Source of the DNA: Gammaproteobacteria bacterium UBA7310
GTDB lineage: Bacteria; Pseudomonadota; Gammaproteobacteria; Pseudomonadales; Ketobacteraceae
DNA length: 26,615 nt
Direction: 5' to 3'
Assembly: GCA_002471665.1 (NCBI GenBank)
Contig: DKQK01000006.1
Span: 1 to 26,615 of the forward strand
How positions within the stretch are numbered: the stretch's first letter is position 1; every line of letters starts with the position of its first letter. This document shows positions 1-6,944 of the stretch, in pieces. The translations under genes were made by a program, and so were the position numbers. The notes beneath the pieces were generated by a model. The model ran no database searches. It saw nothing but the letters and a program-made list of their open reading frames with translations, and was not told where the DNA came from.

Positions 1-12
1 GCCCGCCGGGAG

Positions 13-426
13 TTGCAGGCGTTGATGGACGAGGGGTTGAAAATGTTGGCTTCAGAGCTGGTGGAAAACGGCACGTTCTACCCATTCGTTGCCATGATGG
101 GCCATGACAACGAAGTGCGTCTGATCGGAACGCCGGTTTCCCTGCGTATTGATAATCCGGACCGTGCCATGGCGGCACTGGTGGAAAAAACCGAAAAGCT
201 GGCAGAGGAACGGCGCATACGGGCCGCTGGTTTTTTTATGGATTATGTAGCGACCCGGGCGGACACTGGTTTTTCCCAGCCGGGGATTCGGGTAGAGTTG
301 AACCACATTCACCCGGATGCGTTGTCTGTATTCATTCCCTACAGCATTACGCAGGATAAAAAACTGCGGTTGTTAACACCGCAATACAGACCGGGTAAAA
401 ACCTAGTGTTTGGCGCCAAGCCCTGA
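13..426 (+). CDS. Unrecognised conserved-looking small protein (start uncertain)
   Basis: I do not recognise this protein and assign no function. It is soluble, mixed alpha/beta in character, and has no signal peptide or membrane segment. A helical N-terminus (DEGLKMLASELVENG) is followed by a strand-like FYPFVAMMG, and the C-terminal half has a IRVELNHIHPDA stretch ending in a basic tail. The frame is open to the first base of the window, so the true start may lie upstream. In-window options are TTG at 13, TTG at 22 (9 nt after a GGGAG at 8-12) or ATG at 25. The stop is 19 bp before the esterase gene on the same strand, so co-transcription is plausible. Composition resembles the neighbours. 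Confidence 0.6.
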   Translation: MQALMDEGLKMLASELVENGTFYPFVAMMGHDNEVRLIGTPVSLRIDNPDRAMAALVEKTEKLAEERRIRAAGFFMDYVATRADTGFSQPGIRVELNHIHPDALSVFIPYSITQDKKLRLLTPQYRPGKNLVFGAKP

Positions 427-445
427 AACCACAAGACACCAATAG

Positions 446-1285
446 ATGAAAAGAAACGCCCTGGATTCCCCCCGGGATCTGTTACGGAAGAGTCTGTTCG
501 CCGGTTTGCGGCTGGTGGGACATCGGCCGGGAAAAGTCATTCGCAATCTGCACTACGGCCGTGAGCCCGGCCAGGCGCTGGATATTTATCTCCCCCGGGA
601 AGGGTATCGGGGGACACAAATGATTTTTCTCCATGGCGGCGGTTGGCACTCCGGCAGTAAAGAGGAATACGGTTATCTGGGGGCGGCCATGGCGGCATAT
701 GGTGTTGCCTGTGCGGTGGTGGGGTATCGTTTGTACCCGCAGGTGCGCTATCCGTTGTTCATTGAGGATGTGGCCCATGGTATTTCCTGGTTACGGCGCG
801 ACGGTCTGCGTTACGGCTTTGCGGATGCACCCTTTTTTCTGATGGGCCATTCTGCCGGTGCGCACATTGCGTGCATGGTGGCCATGGATGAGACCTATCG
901 TGAATTGGCCCATCTCCATGCCGGCAGTATCGCTGGTATTATCGGTTTGTCCGGTGTCTATCGTTTCCGACCGGAGACGTCACCGGTATACAGCGATATT
1001 TTTTCTGCGGCGCAGGCGGATTACGAGGTGGTGAAACCCATCAATTATGTGGGGGAGGATAAAGTGCCCATCTTGATGCTGCACGGGGATCAGGATGCCG
1101 TGATTGGCATAGGCAATGCCCGGCAAATGTTGCAGGCGGCCAGGGCAGCCGGCCAGCGCGCCCAATTGCATGCCCAGCAGGGCTATGGCCACGTGCGGCC
1201 CGTTTTCGATTTTTTGCCGTTTATGCCCAATCATCAGAGAACCATGGCGGCTTTGCTCTCGTTCATGTCAGGTGCGCAGCGATGA
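446..1285 (+). CDS. Alpha/beta hydrolase, HGGGW-type esterase/lipase
   Basis: A 279-residue carboxylic-ester hydrolase of the hormone-sensitive-lipase-like/BD-FAE type. Visible motifs are the oxyanion-hole HGGGW at residues 63-67, the nucleophile elbow GHSAG at 134-138 (Ser136), the likely acid Asp217 in HGDQD, and the catalytic His249 in GYGHV. The triad is complete, so the enzyme is probably active; the substrate cannot be told from sequence. There is no signal peptide, so it is likely cytoplasmic. ATG at 446 lacks a good Shine-Dalgarno, which suggests translation coupled to the upstream gene. Its TGA overlaps the ATG of the next gene by 4 bp (ATGA), so the two are almost certainly one operon. 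The SDR partner hints at lipid or sterol-like substrates, but that is inference. Confidence 0.85.
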   Translation: MKRNALDSPRDLLRKSLFAGLRLVGHRPGKVIRNLHYGREPGQALDIYLPREGYRGTQMIFLHGGGWHSGSKEEYGYLGAAMAAYGVACAVVGYRLYPQVRYPLFIEDVAHGISWLRRDGLRYGFADAPFFLMGHSAGAHIACMVAMDETYRELAHLHAGSIAGIIGLSGVYRFRPETSPVYSDIFSAAQADYEVVKPINYVGEDKVPILMLHGDQDAVIGIGNARQMLQAARAAGQRAQLHAQQGYGHVRPVFDFLPFMPNHQRTMAALLSFMSGAQR

Positions 1286-2280
1286 AAGTGCTGGTTACCG
1301 GTGCAACGGGCTTTATCGGCCAGCAGTATGTGCAGCACCTTACGGCAAAACGGCCGGATGTAAAGGTGTTCTTTTGCGGGCGAAACCTGGAACGGGGTAG
1401 TCGCCTGGCGGTAGCAACCGGGGCGCATTATTTTCGTGGTGATCTGCAGGATGAGCCCTATGTAAAATTAATCTGCAAGGATATGGATGTCATTGTACAT
1501 TGCGCTGGAAAAACCGGATTGTGGGGAGACTACCTGGATTACTATCATGCCAACGTGGTGACCACCGAGAACCTGCTGGCGGCCGCACCCCACACGGGGG
1601 TACAACGGTTTGTCAATCTGGGCACCCCCAGTGTGTACTTTGATTTCAATGACCACCTGAATGTGACCGAAGAGTTTTTAGCTGCCCGGTTCGCAGATCA
1701 CTACGCCCGTACAAAATATCAAGCGGAAACCCGGGTCTTGCGTGCCCACAGCGAACAGCTGAAAACCCTGTCGCTGCGGCCCCGTTTGGTGGTGGGCCCG
1801 GGTGATCAATCCATTTTTCCGCGCCTCATTCAAAGTCACCAGCTTGGCCGCTTACTGCAGGTCGGAGAGGGCAGGAACATCGTCAGTATGACCAGCATCA
1901 GTAATATGATGCGCGGTCTTGATTGCGCCGTGTTCGGCCCCGATGAAGTCTGTGGTGATATTTATAATCTGGCCGATCCGCAACCGGTCAACCTGTGGCA
2001 GGTGATCAATCAGCTGATGCCGTTGCTGGGGTTGCCGCCGGTAACGCGCAAAGTGTCCTACGGTGTGGCCTACGCCCTGGCGGCGGTGGTGGAAACAGCG
2101 CACCGGTTGCGACGAAAATCCACCGAGCCTGATCTGTTGCGCTATAAAGTGGCCGTGATGGGAAATTCCTTTACCCTGAATATTGAGCGTGCGAAGAGAA
2201 AACTGGGGTATGATCCGTTATTATCCATAGACGACACGCTGCACGACTTTGCACAATGGTGGAAGCAACAAAACGGCTGA
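1282..2280 (+). CDS. NAD(P)-dependent epimerase/dehydratase, extended SDR (3-beta-HSD-like)
   Basis: A 332-residue extended short-chain dehydrogenase/reductase. The Rossmann glycine motif GATGFIG is at residues 7-13, right at the N-terminus, followed by the DVIVHCAGKTG region (about 69-79). The catalytic YxxxK is Tyr141/Lys145 (YARTK), with Ser/Thr candidates around 115-117. The RPRLVVGPGD stretch and C-terminal substrate region resemble 3-beta-hydroxysteroid dehydrogenase/isomerase-like and sugar-epimerase families. The exact substrate is not determined. The start overlaps the upstream esterase stop by 4 bp, indicating translational coupling. It ends about 20 bp before a strong extended -10 promoter for the next gene, so the operon probably ends here, although I see no clear terminator. 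Confidence 0.85.
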   Translation: MKVLVTGATGFIGQQYVQHLTAKRPDVKVFFCGRNLERGSRLAVATGAHYFRGDLQDEPYVKLICKDMDVIVHCAGKTGLWGDYLDYYHANVVTTENLLAAAPHTGVQRFVNLGTPSVYFDFNDHLNVTEEFLAARFADHYARTKYQAETRVLRAHSEQLKTLSLRPRLVVGPGDQSIFPRLIQSHQLGRLLQVGEGRNIVSMTSISNMMRGLDCAVFGPDEVCGDIYNLADPQPVNLWQVINQLMPLLGLPPVTRKVSYGVAYALAAVVETAHRLRRKSTEPDLLRYKVAVMGNSFTLNIERAKRKLGYDPLLSIDDTLHDFAQWWKQQNG

Positions 2281-2297
2281 GTCGTCAGTAGCGGTTT

Positions 2298-2306
2298 TGG
2301 TATAAT
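2298..2306 (+). promoter_or_regulatory. Extended -10 promoter (TGG-TATAAT)
   Basis: A consensus TATAAT at 2301-2306 is preceded by TGG at 2298-2300, making a TGn extended -10 element that needs little -35 sequence. The predicted transcription start is near 2313, giving a short leader of about 24 nt before the ATG at 2337. No convincing -35 box is seen. Confidence 0.6.
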
Positions 2307-2336
2307 CGACCCATTTGAAGACCACTGGACAACAAC

Positions 2337-3113
2337 ATGACTAATGACACGCTCGGCGATCTGAGCATGAAGCCAACCCGCGATGAGTTGGCGCAACGGC
2401 AAACCAGTCGCGGTAAACCGCCCAAAAATACACAGAAACCCTCCCGGGTGCCACCGCCCCCATCCGGCGCCGGTCAGGCCGGATTATGGTCGGTGTTGAT
2501 TGTGCTGATGGTCTGCAGCGCAGGGGGAGGCTGGTACCTTTGGGACAAAATCGAGCGCCTGCAATCCAGCCTGACACGCTCCACCGCCAGCCTGACGTCG
2601 GCGGAAAAGGCGTTGTCGGATCTGCAGATGCGGCTGGAAAATCGCGATAATACCCTCAGCAAGTCCGGTGATCAGATGATTGAAGACATCAAATTACTGG
2701 ACAGCGAAGTGCGTAAGCTGTGGGATCTTGCCAACAAGCGCAATCGACCGGATATTGCCGAACTGAGCAAACAGGTTAAATCCCTGCAGGGTGACCTGAA
2801 AGCCAGCAAGGGCACACTCAGTGGTATGAGTAAAGAGGTGAAAGCGTCGGCGGCGCAGATTTCAGCGCTGAAAAAACAGATCAACGAAATGCAGGAAAGC
2901 AACGCCACCCTGGCGAAGTCCACCGATACCCTGAAGAAAGAGCTGCAGCAAATGAAAGCAGTGTTGGGCAGTGCCGCGGATTTTGATGACCGCATCACCA
3001 GTCTGGAAGTAGCGATCAAGGCCATTGATGCCCATCGCAGTCAGGTGAACGGGCGACTTGAAAAACTGGATAAAGAAGTGGGGTCACTGCTGCGAGCTGC
3101 GCCAGGGGCTTGA
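2337..3113 (+). CDS. Membrane-anchored coiled-coil protein, unknown function
   Basis: A 258-residue protein with a basic, proline-rich cytoplasmic N-terminus (about 1-48, including RVPPPPSG), one transmembrane segment at about 50-70 (LWSVLIVLMVCSAGGGWYLW), and then an almost continuous coiled coil to the C-terminus, rich in Lys, Glu, Ser, Leu and Gln with repeated SLxxxVK/LKKxI heptads. Topology is probably type II: N-in, coiled coil in the periplasm. The architecture suggests an envelope scaffold or partner protein, but no catalytic motif is visible and I assign no function. ATG at 2337 follows a weak ribosome site; an in-frame ATG at 2367 is an alternative. It has its own extended -10 promoter and is followed by 122 bp holding a CRP-like palindrome. 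Confidence 0.75.
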   Translation: MTNDTLGDLSMKPTRDELAQRQTSRGKPPKNTQKPSRVPPPPSGAGQAGLWSVLIVLMVCSAGGGWYLWDKIERLQSSLTRSTASLTSAEKALSDLQMRLENRDNTLSKSGDQMIEDIKLLDSEVRKLWDLANKRNRPDIAELSKQVKSLQGDLKASKGTLSGMSKEVKASAAQISALKKQINEMQESNATLAKSTDTLKKELQQMKAVLGSAADFDDRITSLEVAIKAIDAHRSQVNGRLEKLDKEVGSLLRAAPGA

Positions 3114-3122
3114 TTGCCCAAA

Positions 3123-3140
3123 CTGTGATCAAAATCACAG
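3123..3140. promoter_or_regulatory. CRP/Vfr-type binding site
   Basis: CTGTGAT-CAAA-ATCACAG is a perfect 18-nt palindrome that contains TGTGA-N6-TCACA (3124-3139), the consensus of the cAMP receptor protein and of Vfr in pseudomonads. It lies between the coiled-coil gene and the response-regulator gene. Its centre is about 70 bp upstream of the predicted start of transcription for the regulator, a spacing suited to class I activation. Binding is inferred. The palindrome could also fold as a hairpin, but no U-tract follows. Confidence 0.6.
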
Positions 3141-3167
3141 AGAATGCGCGCTCCTAATTAGGTTAAG

Positions 3168-3196
3168 CTTTCCCTCGGGTCATTACTGTCTATAGT
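3168..3196 (+). promoter_or_regulatory. Candidate promoter of the response-regulator gene
   Basis: A -10-like TATAGT is at 3191-3196. The hexamer 17 bp upstream (CTTTCC, 3168-3173) is a poor -35, as expected of an activator-dependent promoter. Predicted transcription start is near 3203. The CRP-like site at 3123-3140 lies about 71 bp upstream of that point. Confidence 0.35.
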
Positions 3197-3235
3197 GAAG
3201 AGTAGTTATATTGATCCGGTGGGAGCCCTTAATTC

Positions 3236-4378
3236 ATGTCCGAAGCCGTCGAAAATCAGATGGACGCAGAATCTGAAACCCAGACCCGCATTCTGCTTAT
3301 TGATGATTCCAAAGTCATGCGCAAATCCGCCGTGAAAATGCTGGGTGGAGAGTTTGACGTGGTGGTGGCGGAGGATGGCCAGCAGGGGCTGGATATGATC
3401 AATGATGACGCCTCTATCCAGGTGGTCTTCACGGATCTGAATATGCCGAAAATGAACGGCTACCAGCTGCTGGAAGCGGTGCGCACCTCAGCCGACGAAG
3501 GCATTCGGAATTTGCCGGTGATTGTAGTAACCGGTGCCGAAAACGACGATGAAGCCAAGGAGAAGGCTTTACAGCAGGGCGCTACGGATTTCATCACCAA
3601 GCCCTTCAATTCCACCGATTTAAAAGCCCGTGCCCATGCTCACGCCACCTACCAGCGCAATACCCGAACCCTGCAGGAGGTGGCCAGTGTTGATGCGCTC
3701 ACCGGGCTCAGCAACGAGCGCAGTTTCAAACAGCATCTGGAAAAAGATCTATCGTTTGTGGCCCGCCACAACCACGATATCGCCATCCTGTTGCTGGAGG
3801 TGGATAGCTTTAACGACCTGTTCCTGAAAATCGGGCGCAAAGGCGCCGACAGTCTGATTCAGCAGATTTCCAGAGTACTGCTGAAAAACGTGCGCAAGGA
3901 AGATGGCCTGGGCCGGATCGGGTTAGCACGTTTCGCCGTATCACTGCCCACGGCGGGCCCTGACGGCGCGACCAGGCTGGCGGAACGTATCTGTCAGACT
4001 GTGTCCGGGTTTAAAGCCAAATTAAGGGGCGAGACACTGGAAATCAGTGTTTCCATCGGGCTGTACGTGCCCGCCGACAAAGGGTCGGATCTGTTTCAGC
4101 AATGTATGTTGAAAACGGAGGAGGCGTTGCAGCTGGCGGCAAACGCTGGAGGCAACAGGGTGCACGCCCTGATCGAATCGTCTGATCCACAACAGGTCAG
4201 CGGTCTGCAGGATGTTACCGATTTCTCCCTGGATGGCTTGTTGGCTACCTTAAGTGAAGAGGGCGCTGCCGCGGTGGAGGACCAGATCCCGTTGGCCATG
4301 CAGCGTTTGTTGCCGTTATGGCAGGCCATGACGGCAGAGCAGCGAAGTGCTTTATTGTCCCAGATTGAGAGCGCCTAG
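3236..4378 (+). CDS. Response regulator with degenerate GGDEF domain
   Basis: A 380-residue REC-GGDEF protein. The receiver domain (about 18-135) has the acidic pair Asp23/Asp24, phospho-acceptor Asp67 in FTDLNMP, Thr99 and Lys122, so it should be phosphorylatable. A linker leads to a GGDEF fold at about 150-310 that begins with the usual DALTGLSN. At the signature position the GGDEF motif is replaced by GLARF (229-233, within RIGLARFAVSLP), so metal and GTP catalysis should be lost. A helical C-terminal extension of about 60 residues follows. It is likely a phosphorylation-controlled signalling protein without diguanylate cyclase activity, perhaps a c-di-GMP/GTP sensor or scaffold. No histidine kinase is adjacent. 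GGGAG 10 nt before the ATG supports the start. A CRP-like site lies upstream. Confidence 0.88.
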   Translation: MSEAVENQMDAESETQTRILLIDDSKVMRKSAVKMLGGEFDVVVAEDGQQGLDMINDDASIQVVFTDLNMPKMNGYQLLEAVRTSADEGIRNLPVIVVTGAENDDEAKEKALQQGATDFITKPFNSTDLKARAHAHATYQRNTRTLQEVASVDALTGLSNERSFKQHLEKDLSFVARHNHDIAILLLEVDSFNDLFLKIGRKGADSLIQQISRVLLKNVRKEDGLGRIGLARFAVSLPTAGPDGATRLAERICQTVSGFKAKLRGETLEISVSIGLYVPADKGSDLFQQCMLKTEEALQLAANAGGNRVHALIESSDPQQVSGLQDVTDFSLDGLLATLSEEGAAAVEDQIPLAMQRLLPLWQAMTAEQRSALLSQIESA

Positions 4379-4406
4379 TGCCCATATCCGGGCCCGGTAA
4401 AAGCAT

Positions 4407-4434
4407 TTTACATCCGCATAAAACTTGGTAGAAT
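4407..4434 (+). promoter_or_regulatory. tRNA-Leu promoter
   Basis: TTTACA (4407-4412), 16-bp spacer, TAGAAT (4429-4434) with an extended TGG just before the -10. A GC-rich discriminator (GCGCGCC) follows, typical of stable-RNA promoters under stringent control. Transcription should begin near 4441, about 12 nt before the tRNA. The -35 overlaps a small inverted repeat GTAAAA-GCA-TTTTAC (4397-4411). Confidence 0.7.
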
Positions 4435-4452
4435 GCGCGCCTCTCACATCAT

Positions 4453-4537
<85 letters not shown>

Positions 4538-4564
4538 TATATCCATATATATAGTTCTTAATAT

Positions 4565-4581
4565 ACAGCCCTTCTGTTTTT
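4565..4581 (+). terminator. Weak terminator-like hairpin after tRNA-Leu
   Basis: ACAG-CCCTT-CTGT followed immediately by TTTT. The stem is only 4 bp, so this is a weak call; the T-run and position 28 nt after the tRNA are the supporting points. Confidence 0.3.
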
Positions 4582-4712
4582 AATCCTGCTTAAGCGACTG
4601 CACTTCAGAGTTGACCTTCCTGTGATCACTGAATTGACTTCTGAGCCAGCTTTGCAATCAAAAAAGTCACTGACAGCACGGCAATCCCAGGTACACTGCG
4701 CGGCGTCCAGTC

Positions 4713-4718
4713 AGGAGG
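4713..4718 (+). promoter_or_regulatory. Ribosome binding site that sets the start at 4724
   Basis: A perfect AGGAGG lies 5 nt before ATG 4724. The frame is open upstream to a GTG at 4622, but the 34 extra residues look non-coding and lack a comparable ribosome site, so 4724 is the preferred start. Confidence 0.8.
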
Positions 4719-4723
4719 CCACC

Positions 4724-5803
4724 ATGTTAAAGCGTATTCATCCCCGCCGTGTGAAAACTCTGTTGTCCAATGCCGGCGACAGAGTGTTGCGCCCACATAC
4801 TCTGATTACCGCAGGCAAGACACCCTATGACGTGGTGAAAGATGATGGCCTGGTGCGGTTACGGCACTATCGTAATGCCGGGCAGGGTGCTCCCAGGTAC
4901 GCGACACCTTTGGTCATAGTGCCGCCGTTGGCCATCAACATGCTGATCTATGACTGGTTTCCGCAACGCAGCTTCGTTAAATATTTTTTGCAACAGGGCT
5001 TTGATGTCTATTTGATTGATTGGGGCAGCCCTACCCGCAAGCACGCCGGGTATACCCTGGCCACCTATGTCACCAAGCTGTTGCCGGAGTTTCTGCAGGC
5101 GGTGCGCGATCACAGTGGCAAACAGTCCCTGTCGCTTCATGGCTGGAGTATGGGCGGTGGCTTCGCCCTGTGTTACCAGGCCTACACCCGGGATCCTGAT
5201 ATTCGCAACATTGTGACGGTGGGCACGGCGCTGGATGGCCATGCCAATGGCCAGATCGGTCGCCAGTACGCGGCGTTGAACCGGGCCTTAAAAGCCGTTG
5301 GTATCAATTTCCGCCGGGTGCCGTCCAGCGCTGCCTATGCGCCGGCCTGGATCAACGCCATCGGCTTTAAACTGTCCGATCCCGTCAGCAGTGTGCAGGG
5401 CTATGTGGATTTGATCCGCAATCTGGATGATCGTGAGTTTATGATTCAGCACGCCAACCAGAGTGCTTTTATGGATAACCTGGAGGCGTATCCGGGAGGG
5501 GTGATCCGTGACTGGATGTACAGTGTCTGGCTGGAGAACGAGGCATCCCGCGGCTATTTCACCCTGGGCCACAGAACGATCTATCTGCGTGATGTTTCCG
5601 CCAATCTGCTGGCACTGGCCGGCAGCAACGACAAGCTGGCGAACGAGCACTGCTGTGAACCCATCATGAGGCTGGTGGGCAGTGAGGATAAAACCTTTTT
5701 ACGCTGCCCGGGTGGGCACACCGGCATCCTCAGTGGCAGCAGGGCACCGGAGCTGGCCTGGCCGGCCACAGCAGAATGGCTATCAACGCGAACGGGTGGG
5801 TAG
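4724..5803 (+). CDS. PHA-synthase-like (PhaC family) alpha/beta hydrolase with Ser nucleophile
   Basis: A 359-residue protein, the length typical of class III PhaC. It carries PhaC-family hallmarks: PLVIVPPLAINMLIYD, the DVYLIDWGSP strand, and the C-terminal PGGHTGIL. PHA synthases use a Cys in a GxCxGG lipase-like box. Here the box is GWSMGG with Ser142. The likely acid is Asp303 (GSNDK) and the base His332. The triad is therefore Ser-Asp-His, which suggests hydrolase, thioesterase or PHA-depolymerase-like activity, or an atypical synthase; this is inference. No phaE, phaR, phaA or phaB homologue is adjacent. There is no signal peptide, so it is probably cytoplasmic or granule-associated. 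It precedes the metal-dependent hydrolase by 218 bp, which hold that gene's own regulatory region. Confidence 0.8.
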   Translation: MLKRIHPRRVKTLLSNAGDRVLRPHTLITAGKTPYDVVKDDGLVRLRHYRNAGQGAPRYATPLVIVPPLAINMLIYDWFPQRSFVKYFLQQGFDVYLIDWGSPTRKHAGYTLATYVTKLLPEFLQAVRDHSGKQSLSLHGWSMGGGFALCYQAYTRDPDIRNIVTVGTALDGHANGQIGRQYAALNRALKAVGINFRRVPSSAAYAPAWINAIGFKLSDPVSSVQGYVDLIRNLDDREFMIQHANQSAFMDNLEAYPGGVIRDWMYSVWLENEASRGYFTLGHRTIYLRDVSANLLALAGSNDKLANEHCCEPIMRLVGSEDKTFLRCPGGHTGILSGSRAPELAWPATAEWLSTRTGG

Positions 5804-5875
5804 CGCGGATAGCCCTAGGTAGAGTAGGTTATAAATTGTGCTTGTTTGCCGGTAAAGCTTGGGATATGGTTAGAA

Positions 5876-5996
5876 AGTAACCGTTACTGTTGCTGCTGTA
5901 TTATTGAGCATCAATAACACTAAATAATGTTACATAAACCATGTTAAAATCCCTGTACCTCGAAATTGTTTTATATTACATTGAGTGGTGTAACAT
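5876..5996. promoter_or_regulatory. Palindrome-rich promoter/operator region
   Basis: The 218-bp gap before the metal-dependent hydrolase holds several symmetric elements: AGTAAC-C-GTTACT (5876-5888), TTATTGA-GCA-TCAATAA (5901-5917), and an inverted pair ATGTTACA (5927-5934)/TGTAACAT (5989-5996). GTTAC/GTAAC half-sites recur in three of these. A -10-like TATATT lies at 5972-5977, between the last two elements, with no good -35. Together they look like operators around a regulated promoter. The regulator is unknown; the MerR-like protein encoded convergently downstream is one candidate. Confidence 0.5.
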
Positions 5997-6021
5997 AAAA
6001 CAATGACACAGAGGGAAAACC

Positions 6022-6897
6022 ATGACCGCAGCGATTCTTCCTGTACGCCGCAATCTGCAGTTTTATTTGCCCAAAGATAAAATCGATAATTGGAACGGTG
6101 GCGGTGCCCACTGGACCCAGTTTATGAATACCCTCTCGATATTCTTTCCTGCAGGCGAGCGCTTTTTCATCCAGAGCATTCGTAACTATCGCAAAGACGT
6201 AGTGGATAAGGAACTTAAGAAAGCGGTTTCAGCTTTCATTGGCCAGGAAGCCTTCCATACCCGTGAGCATGAAGAGTACAACGAAGCCATGGTGGAAGCA
6301 GGCATCCCCATCGACAAGATGGAAGCCAACGTCGAAAAACTGCTGGCATTTGTCCAGAAAACCCTGCCGCGCCCGGTGCAGTTGGCGGTGACCGTGTCAC
6401 TGGAACACCTGACGGCCATGTTGGCGGACATTGTGATGGAAGATGATCGTTTCATCAAAAACTCCGATCCCCACTATGAAGCACTGTGGAAATGGCATGC
6501 CATGGAAGAGACCGAGCACAAAGGTGTTGCTTACGATGTGTATGAAGAGGTGATCGGCAAAGGCCCGGCTGCCTATGCACTGCGTACCGTTACGTTTGTA
6601 CTGGCTAACGTTATTTTCTGGAGCCTGTTCTACCGCTACTACTACAAAGTCATGAAGAGCCGTGGTGAGCATCGCAACCTGGCAGGCTGGAGCAAGTCAT
6701 TCCGTTATCAGTTCGGCAAGAATGGGGTGTTCCCATCCCTGATCGGTGACTGGTTGAGCTTTTTCAAACCAGGCTTTCACCCCTGGGATATCGATAACAG
6801 TCACCTGCTGGATGAAGCGGAAGAGTTAATGCAGTTGGTGGACGGGTTTGCTGCGCAGGCCAATCTGGTGCCGGAAGCGAATTCCGCTGCAGCGTAA
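6022..6897 (+). CDS. Metal-dependent hydrolase, ferritin-like (PF10118/COG3687 type)
   Basis: A 291-residue helical protein of the predicted metal-dependent hydrolase family. Likely metal ligands follow a duplicated ferritin-like pattern: Glu46 (AGERFF), Glu76 and His79 in QEAFH, His83, Glu128/His129 (LEHLT), His159, and Glu163/His166 in METEH-like EETEH. This is consistent with a di-iron or similar centre inside a four-helix bundle. A hydrophobic helix at about 187-205 may contact membrane. The physiological reaction is unknown; family members are common in hydrocarbon- and lipid-using proteobacteria. ATG at 6022 has an AGAGGG ribosome site. The gene ends in a strong bidirectional terminator. 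Confidence 0.82.
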   Translation: MTAAILPVRRNLQFYLPKDKIDNWNGGGAHWTQFMNTLSIFFPAGERFFIQSIRNYRKDVVDKELKKAVSAFIGQEAFHTREHEEYNEAMVEAGIPIDKMEANVEKLLAFVQKTLPRPVQLAVTVSLEHLTAMLADIVMEDDRFIKNSDPHYEALWKWHAMEETEHKGVAYDVYEEVIGKGPAAYALRTVTFVLANVIFWSLFYRYYYKVMKSRGEHRNLAGWSKSFRYQFGKNGVFPSLIGDWLSFFKPGFHPWDIDNSHLLDEAEELMQLVDGFAAQANLVPEANSAAA

Positions 6898-6916
6898 TCA
6901 ATGCGGTTCCCGCAAT

Positions 6917-6944
6917 AAAAAAGCTCCCCTCTGGGAGCTTTTTT
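6917..6944. terminator. Bidirectional rho-independent terminator
   Basis: A perfect inverted repeat: A6-GCTCCC, loop CTCT, GGGAGC-T6. A U-tract is present on either strand, so it should terminate both the metal-dependent hydrolase (stop at 6897) and the MerR-like gene, whose stop codon at 6943-6945 overlaps the end of the repeat. Confidence 0.92.
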
